Source of the DNA: Gammaproteobacteria bacterium
Lineage (GTDB): Bacteria > Pseudomonadota > Gammaproteobacteria > GCF-002020875
NCBI GenBank assembly: GCA_018671205.1
Contig: JABHIC010000384.1
Span: 1-7,800 of the forward strand
DNA: 7,800 nucleotides
Direction of reading: 5' to 3'
Part shown: positions 6,201 to 7,800 of the stretch, piece after piece
Position numbering within the stretch: position 1 is the first letter of the stretch
How the letters are laid out: each line of letters starts with the position of its first letter
Notes under the pieces: model-generated
Database searches by the model: none
The model's input: only the letters and a program-made list of their open reading frames with translations
What the model was told of the DNA's origin: nothing
Translations under genes and position numbers: made by a program

Positions 6201-7800
6201 CCTTGCCAAAAACCACATAGCTTTCTCCAGTATCCGCAAACCAGCCAAAGTCTGCTGCTGCAGCACCGATAATGATATCCTCATAGCCATCTCCATTGAG
6301 GTCACCGATACCGCTGACAGCGTAGCCACTACTATCATTTTGGTCGATGCCGATTAGACGTTGACCATTACTGCCATCGAGTTGATCTAGTGCAAGTGAA
6401 GAGGCAGGAAAATCAATCAGTATAGAGACGCTAATATCCGATAGTGAATGCACGCCATTTTCACTGATTGCTCGCACTGAGAATGCATTCACACTACCCG
6501 TCAGACCTGCCGGTGGATGCCAATAGGCATGATGTGTAGCGTCTACCCTGTCATTACTATCTGCTACCCATCGTGTTGCAGATACGGCACTTTCTCCTAT
6601 AAAGAGCACCCCCTGTTCAACGGATGTAACGATAAATCCAGTAACCGTACCGTCAACATCATTCTCATTCCCTTGTGCCTCCAATGAGGCCATTGTTATA
6701 GACGTTATCACGCCATTCTTTGTTGAGGTGATGACATCAGAAAACTCAGTTAGTGTAGGGGCATCATCAACTGGAGAAATGGTAAACAAAAATGTTTGAT
6801 TCGTAGAAGAGTATCCATCAGACACCGTGAGGGTAATAGTGACAACCCCATTTTGATGCTCTGCGGGTGTTATCGATAACGTTCGATTTGCATCACTACC
6901 ACCAACAATCAAATCTTCATTAGGTACCAGAGCAGTATCTGAAGAGGATGCTGTAACGACCAGACTGCCTACAGAGTTGTCTGTATCGCTCACAGAGAAG
7001 GAAAGGCTGTTGATTGATGTGTCCTCATCACTGCTTTGGTCTGCAATTACACCGATTGTGGGTGAATCGTTGACTGTTAACACAAAGTTTTCACTCACAG
7101 TGTCTGAGCCATCACTCACCGTTACAGTGACTGTTGCTGTACCAATCGAACCTTGGGCAGGTGCAACAGTGACAGTTCGGTTGTGTCCACTCCCACTAAA
7201 TGTAATATTTTCAATGGGCAATAGATCAATATTTGATGAACTTGCTGATAATGTAAGTGCATCAGGTAAACTTTGTTCATCCCCGATTGTGAAAGCATTC
7301 CCACTGGAGGTATTTTCACCAATTGTTAAATCATCAAGTAAAGAGACCATTGGAGACGAACTTAGTGCTCCACTTCTTGCCAAACGAACTGGTCGGGGTT
7401 CATCAACCCGAGCTTGGGTGCTTCCCCCACTTTCGAAGTCAACAAGATAAGCATAATGTTGCTGCCTGTCTGTACTCATTCCCGGTGTTGAAGTCCAATA
7501 TTGCTCTCCATTCCAACTTGAATATATATTGGCATAATCAAATGTGGATCCTGTGTTTGGAAAGAAGTCTGGGGCAATTTGTGGTGCTGATCCGCTATAT
7601 ATCAGGCCACTTAACTGGCTTGAGCTAGGCAAAAACCAATCATTGCCACCACATAATTTCGCGCCATTAGCAGCATCAATTAAGGTGGAAAACCCACAAC
7701 TAGAAGAGGAGCAATAACCATCACTAGTGATATCAGTAGTTCCCTTCCATTCATAACCGCCACTTACATCAACATACCCAGAACCATAATCATACTGATA
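1..7800 (-). CDS. Giant multidomain surface/secreted protein, partial at both ends (2,600 codons visible)
   Basis: The frame whose first codon is bases 7800-7798 stays open to base 1: every triplet was translated and none is a stop. Both termini lie outside, so no start codon, signal peptide, ribosome binding site or C-terminal sorting signal can be judged. The visible part is a string of extracellular-type modules: Lcl/DUF1566, Ig/cadherin-like repeats, seven FG-GAP repeats, RTX-like turns, more Ig/cadherin-like repeats, He_PIG, chitobiase-C-terminal-like, C13 peptidase, Fn3-like and carboxypeptidase-regulatory-like domains. No transmembrane stretch is seen. Composition is rich in S, T, G, D, N and V, with only six cysteines (30, 35, 50, 1618, 1625, 2074), typical of secreted bacterial adhesins. 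Calcium-type D-x-N-G-D-G motifs are frequent. I infer an adhesin or surface protease exported by an unseen system. The molecular partner is unknown and no gene symbol can be assigned. Confidence 0.97.
235..504 (-). other. Carboxypeptidase regulatory-like beta-sandwich
   Basis: This covers residues 2433-2522. GIVQGIVFSNSDSSRLGGAT (2439-2458) is followed by LQLSNGQIITTEIDGSFLAS (2459-2478), then LLPGNYSAALKISE (2479-2492). The pattern G-x-V-x-x-x-x-x-x-x-L-x-G-A-x-(L/V)-x-(L) ... T-x-x-(D)-G-x-(F/Y)-x-x-x-L-x-x-G-x-Y is that of carboxypeptidase regulatory-like and related domains common in bacterial surface proteins. It is presumed structural. Confidence 0.75.
505..810 (-). other. Fibronectin type III-like domain
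   Basis: This covers residues 2331-2432. The features are NTPPNSFNLLAPATDSEV (2331-2348), LVLDWESTTDLEGDPISYTL (2352-2371), TIASDINFSNVL (2372-2383), LQDQTDYYWKITATDLYGS (2402-2420) and a closing TYHFTT (2426-2431). P-x-x-F-x-L-x-x-P, L-x-W-x-x-x-x-D-x-(D/E)-G-D-x-(I/V)-x-Y, and Y-Y-W-(K/R)-(V/I)-x-A-x-D-x-x-G-x-x-x-S form the usual bacterial Fn3-like module. It acts as a spacer downstream of the peptidase. Confidence 0.85.
811..1200 (-). other. C13-associated C-terminal beta domain
   Basis: This covers residues 2201-2330. Notable segments are LSISANAHLLLWAKDNVGGD (2220-2239), then PRAWLEIMTP (2241-2250), FQIEVDLPEG (2263-2272), RWELNTLDIANFNGFITSGT (2282-2301), then YEIYYYIQDKDTGEITSPWS (2302-2321). 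The arrangement of L-W-A-x-(V/D), V-D-L-P, x-F-x-G-F-x-x-x-G-x-Y-x-I-x-x-Y-x-x-D-x-x-G-x-x-S-x-P follows bacterial C13 peptidase domains in other large proteins as I recall them. It is a probable accessory beta-sandwich and could help position substrate. Function is not known. Confidence 0.65.
1201..2031 (-). other. C13 (legumain/caspase-fold, clan CD) cysteine peptidase domain
   Basis: This covers residues 1924-2200. The first strand is AGYAILVHG (1924-1932). RGFAPENIKYFQFD (1961-1974) matches the helix and strand of the clan CD fold. The catalytic His is His2022 in PLYIVMVDHGEPDAFYI (2015-2031), and the catalytic Cys is Cys2074 in RVVILGACYSGSFI (2067-2080). Both follow the clan rule of hydrophobic strand-HG and hydrophobic strand-x-A-C. 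After them come IITSAAADERS (2090-2100), EFFIAELFNELGHGYSL (2114-2130) and HPLLDDDGDGVGSN (2165-2178). The family includes legumain (Asn/Asp specific) and the GPI-transamidase catalytic subunit. The dyad is intact, so activity is expected. Substrate is unknown; self-processing of this protein or cleavage of a surface partner are both possible. Confidence 0.92.
2032..2370 (-). other. Beta-rich linker domain preceding the peptidase
   Basis: This covers residues 1811-1923. It includes LDVSGQISLLGQADISLKDK (1835-1854), then QVKLIVTPPVG, a short threonine run (1873-1877), DELGHFTFPSLDLF (1878-1891) and GNYTLTTRFEDSGILVGSSA (1895-1914). The order of a gain-of-structure strand, a G-x-F-x-F-P strand and a G-x-Y-x-L-x-x-(R)-F strand resembles an Ig or carboxypeptidase-regulatory beta-sandwich. 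In related giant proteins such a segment often directly precedes a C13 peptidase (recalled, not searched). The family assignment is tentative. Confidence 0.5.
2371..2754 (-). other. Ig-like domain with Trp-rich insert
   Basis: This covers residues 1683-1810. It opens LLPPDVAVTSVEDGASVAWI (1684-1703) and runs through MATDANSGLESVEVSVSTGG (1711-1730) to a tryptophan-containing middle: DLFWNPVED (1746-1754) and VDWDQWYLPLN (1765-1775). It ends with YTISVRAMDRAGNQS (1785-1799). The pattern P-x-x-G-x-S ... G-A-T-D-x-x-S-G-L-x-x-V-x-V-x-(I/V) ... W ... Y-x-I-x-x-R-A-x-D-x-A-G-N is the familiar bacterial Ig-like module in secreted proteins. I do not assign a specific family name. Confidence 0.7.
2755..3024 (-). 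other. Chitobiase/beta-hexosaminidase C-terminal-like domain
   Basis: This covers residues 1593-1682. The core AIYYTLDGSDP (1627-1637) is the hallmark of the chitobiase C-terminal-like Ig fold (I.YT.DGS.P), followed by an L-Y-T-x-x-I-x-L strand (LYTTEISL, 1645-1652) and the closing LKSYAEDIAGNSSEV (1661-1675), matching the usual L.a.A.D.aGN. Upstream, ALSCSDSGSGCDA (1615-1627) places Cys1618 and Cys1625 seven residues apart. Family members often carry a cysteine pair here (L.C.D..gsGC..I.YT), so a disulfide is likely. The domain is an accessory beta-sandwich and no catalytic role is implied. Confidence 0.85.
3025..3300 (-). other. He_PIG-type Ig domain (putative Ig, first copy)
   Basis: This covers residues 1501-1592. 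It begins VDDAPVITGSPEITALTAGD (1501-1520) and carries FTPTASDVDGTTLSYQITNQ (1524-1543), then PSWATFDTTTGALSGTP (1544-1560). That PSWATFD..TG.LSGTP block is diagnostic of the He_PIG family of bacterial Ig-like domains. The end, ITLTVVSGNKSTAL, is the final strand. A second, related copy starts near base 234. These domains are structural beta-sandwiches in extracellular proteins. Confidence 0.9.
3301..4209 (-). repeat. Three tandem ~101-residue Ig/cadherin-like repeats (block B)
   Basis: The copies are at residues 1198-1298, 1299-1400 and 1401-1500. Openings are DPPTISAIANQSGNED, NDLPTITPIADQSSEED and NDRPTISTISNQNSDED. Each continues with an F-(T/A)-(V/I)-(G/A)-D strand, an (I/T/A)-S-S-N turn, an N-Q-(S/N)-G or H-Q-S-G turn preceding a T-(T/A)-x-(I/V)-T-V strand, and a closing (S/T/L)-D-G-x-A-S strand. 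The same family as block A is evident from the shared linker N-D-x-P-T-I and the Q-x-S-(D/E)-E-D motif. Copy 1 has a divergent middle (INSTEDAAVRSMDFGPVANQ, 1253-1272), whereas copies 2 and 3 keep the R-T-(I/V) strand. The role is most likely a spacer stalk. Confidence 0.9.
4210..4479 (-). other. Cadherin-like / VCBS-type domain
   Basis: This covers residues 1108-1197. Signature segments in order are KAPVANGASVSVTEDQ (1108-1123), FDAVDINGDDLTYSVVSDAS (1129-1148), NGNVVINGGGYSYTPQDNYD (1149-1168) and GTDSFTFKANDG (1169-1180), closing with TATISLTVQGVND. This is the classic bacterial tandem cadherin-like module (APVA ... VTEDT ... D.DGD.LTY ... G.Y.YTP...F.G.DSFTY.A.DG). It links the RTX-like region to the next repeat block. 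The likely function is structural, with Ca2+-binding interdomain linkers, inferred from the family. Confidence 0.88.
4495..4974 (-). other. RTX-like (hemolysin-type) glycine/aspartate-rich region
   Basis: This covers residues 943-1102, directly after propeller blade 7. It contains GNGSDTITGGGGADVLYGGR (967-986), continuing GNDTV, then GGTGDDTLKL (1003-1012). These resemble the GGxGxDxUx nonapeptide of hemolysin-type calcium-binding repeats, with only about three to four recognisable units. The segment that follows, NIETIDLSGGGDNTLTI (1029-1045), SELLRITDSNNRLTLEGDAG (1048-1067), then DVIDL (1068-1072) and a YYRLTASG strand (1085-1092), is the usual non-repetitive partner of such regions in large bacterial proteins (ETIDLSGG ... 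LTIDGDAGDTVDL type). RTX repeats fold on binding extracellular Ca2+ and are often linked to type I secretion, but that signal would be at the unseen C-terminus. The internal position is notable. Confidence 0.8.
4975..6402 (-). repeat. Seven FG-GAP repeats, predicted complete integrin-like beta-propeller
   Basis: Blades span residues 467-539, 540-607, 608-670, 671-738, 739-806, 807-874 and 875-942. Each has a G-x-x-x-S strand, a GD-(L/V/F)-N-G-D-G-(Y)-x-D calcium-type loop, an (L/I)-(I/L)-(I/V)-G strand and an S-Y-(L/I)-(L/I)-F-G-(K/R/G) strand ending at a Trp. The loops begin at residues 500, 573, 639, 700, 772, 840 and 908. Blade 2 has a variant loop (DLDADGFGD), while the other six keep D-x-N-G-D-G-Y. 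Seven units match the seven-bladed propeller of integrin alpha-chain N-termini, where FG-GAP loops bind Ca2+. In bacteria these repeats occur in secreted adhesins and enzymes. The propeller is probably a ligand-binding head within the stalk (inference). Blades 5-7 are exactly 68 residues each. Confidence 0.93.
6400..6765 (-). other. Ig/cadherin-like domain between repeat block A and the propeller
   Basis: This covers residues 346-467. It starts DDAPTLTEF (345-353) and contains NDVDGTVTGFIVTSVEQG (380-397), then RWVADSNDRVD (410-420), AYWHPPAGLTGSVNAF (425-440) and a closing VRAISENGVHS strand (442-452). The order of an acidic DVDG turn, a G-x-L-x-I-G strand, a Y-W-x-P segment and a G-x-x-x-A-F segment is what cadherin-like or VCBS-like modules of bacterial giant proteins show. 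It is clearly different from the flanking repeats in spacing and sequence. I cannot name a specific family. Its likely role is a structural spacer before the beta-propeller. Confidence 0.6.
6772..7374 (-). repeat. Two tandem ~100-residue Ig/cadherin-like repeats (block A)
   Basis: The repeats cover residues 143-243 and 244-343. Each follows the same plan: a proline-containing opening, a central FTIGD or FSVSD strand, an S-S-S-N/D turn (ASSSNIDL, ASSSDTAL), an N-R-T strand (HNRTVTVAP, ANRTLSITP), then a closing T-V-S-D-G strand pair. The second copy opens with NDSPTIGVIADQSSDED (244-260). The same pattern recurs three times at 3301-4209. Such repeats form beta-sandwich stalks in giant bacterial adhesins, and the acidic linkers suggest calcium rigidification, which is inferred. 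The first copy has a degraded N-terminal segment (SSSPMVSLLDDL) where it joins the Lcl domain. Confidence 0.85.
7375..7800 (-). other. Lcl C-terminal / DUF1566-like domain (N-side truncated by window edge)
   Basis: This covers residues 1-142. The diagnostic core is present: LCGGNDWFLPSSSQL (49-63), matching the family pattern of LCG..DWRLPT..EL except that the usual Arg is Phe. It is followed by PDFFPNTGSTF (77-87), the YWTSTP block (101-106) and the closing YLVDFESGG ... RPVRLARSG (118-144). Cys30 and Cys35 lie upstream and Cys50 sits in the core; family members often carry cysteines at similar places. The family is named after the Legionella collagen-like adhesin, whose C-terminal domain binds glycosaminoglycans, and it is common in secreted bacterial proteins. 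A carbohydrate or surface-binding role here is inference. The upstream part of the domain probably continues beyond base 7800. Confidence 0.85.

Noticed and set aside
4975..6402. Regular DNA repetition every ~200 bases that might suggest a CRISPR or tandem satellite
   Set aside because: The units are in frame, diverged, and encode FG-GAP blades; there are no short identical direct repeats with unique spacers.
6977..7450. 157-codon plus-strand ORF rich in Ser, Thr and Val
   Set aside because: It is antisense to the Lcl domain and repeat block A. Its composition mirrors the repetitive minus-strand coding sequence, it matches no family I know, and the minus-strand frame has clear domain motifs throughout.
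1..7800. Promoters, terminators, tRNA, rRNA, insertion sequences
   Set aside because: The whole window is inside one coding frame. I saw no intergenic gap, inverted-repeat hairpin with T-run, tRNA-like cloverleaf or transposase motif that would outweigh the coding explanation.

Overview
The whole 7.8 kb window lies inside one protein-coding gene on the minus strand. Read from base 7800 down to base 1, the frame has 2,600 consecutive sense codons and no stop. Neither the start codon nor the stop codon falls inside the window. There are no gene boundaries, RNA genes, promoters or terminators to annotate. Residue numbers below count from the first complete codon at the high-coordinate edge (residue 1 = bases 7800-7798), not from the true N-terminus.

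The product is a giant, probably secreted or surface-exposed mosaic protein. From N- to C-terminal side the order is: an Lcl/DUF1566-like domain (7375-7800); two roughly 100-residue Ig/cadherin-like repeats (6772-7374); a further Ig/cadherin-like module (6400-6765); seven FG-GAP repeats that fit a complete seven-bladed integrin-type beta-propeller (4975-6402); an RTX-like glycine/aspartate-rich region (4495-4974); a cadherin-like module (4210-4479); three more copies of the roughly 100-residue repeat (3301-4209); a He_PIG-type Ig domain (3025-3300); a chitobiase-C-terminal-like domain with a probable disulfide (2755-3024); an Ig-like domain (2371-2754); a linker/beta domain (2032-2370); a caspase/legumain-like C13 cysteine peptidase domain with an intact His/Cys dyad (1201-2031); an associated post-peptidase beta domain (811-1200); an Fn3-like domain (505-810); a carboxypeptidase-regulatory-like beta-sandwich (235-504); and the start of another He_PIG-type domain that runs off the low edge (1-234).

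The domain set suggests a Gram-negative environmental bacterium. From general knowledge, combinations of Lcl, FG-GAP, cadherin-like repeats and C13 peptidase in giant proteins are familiar from sulfur-oxidising Gammaproteobacteria and from Desulfobacterota. GC looks mid-range (about 45-50% by eye). Taxonomy cannot be fixed from this window, so this is a low-confidence inference.

The likely picture is a long calcium-stabilised stalk of beta-sandwich repeats. It carries possible ligand-binding heads (Lcl domain, FG-GAP propeller) and, unusually, an embedded legumain-family protease that could act on the protein itself, on a partner or on a target cell surface. The open reading frame and the main domains are read directly from the translation; the roles are inferred.
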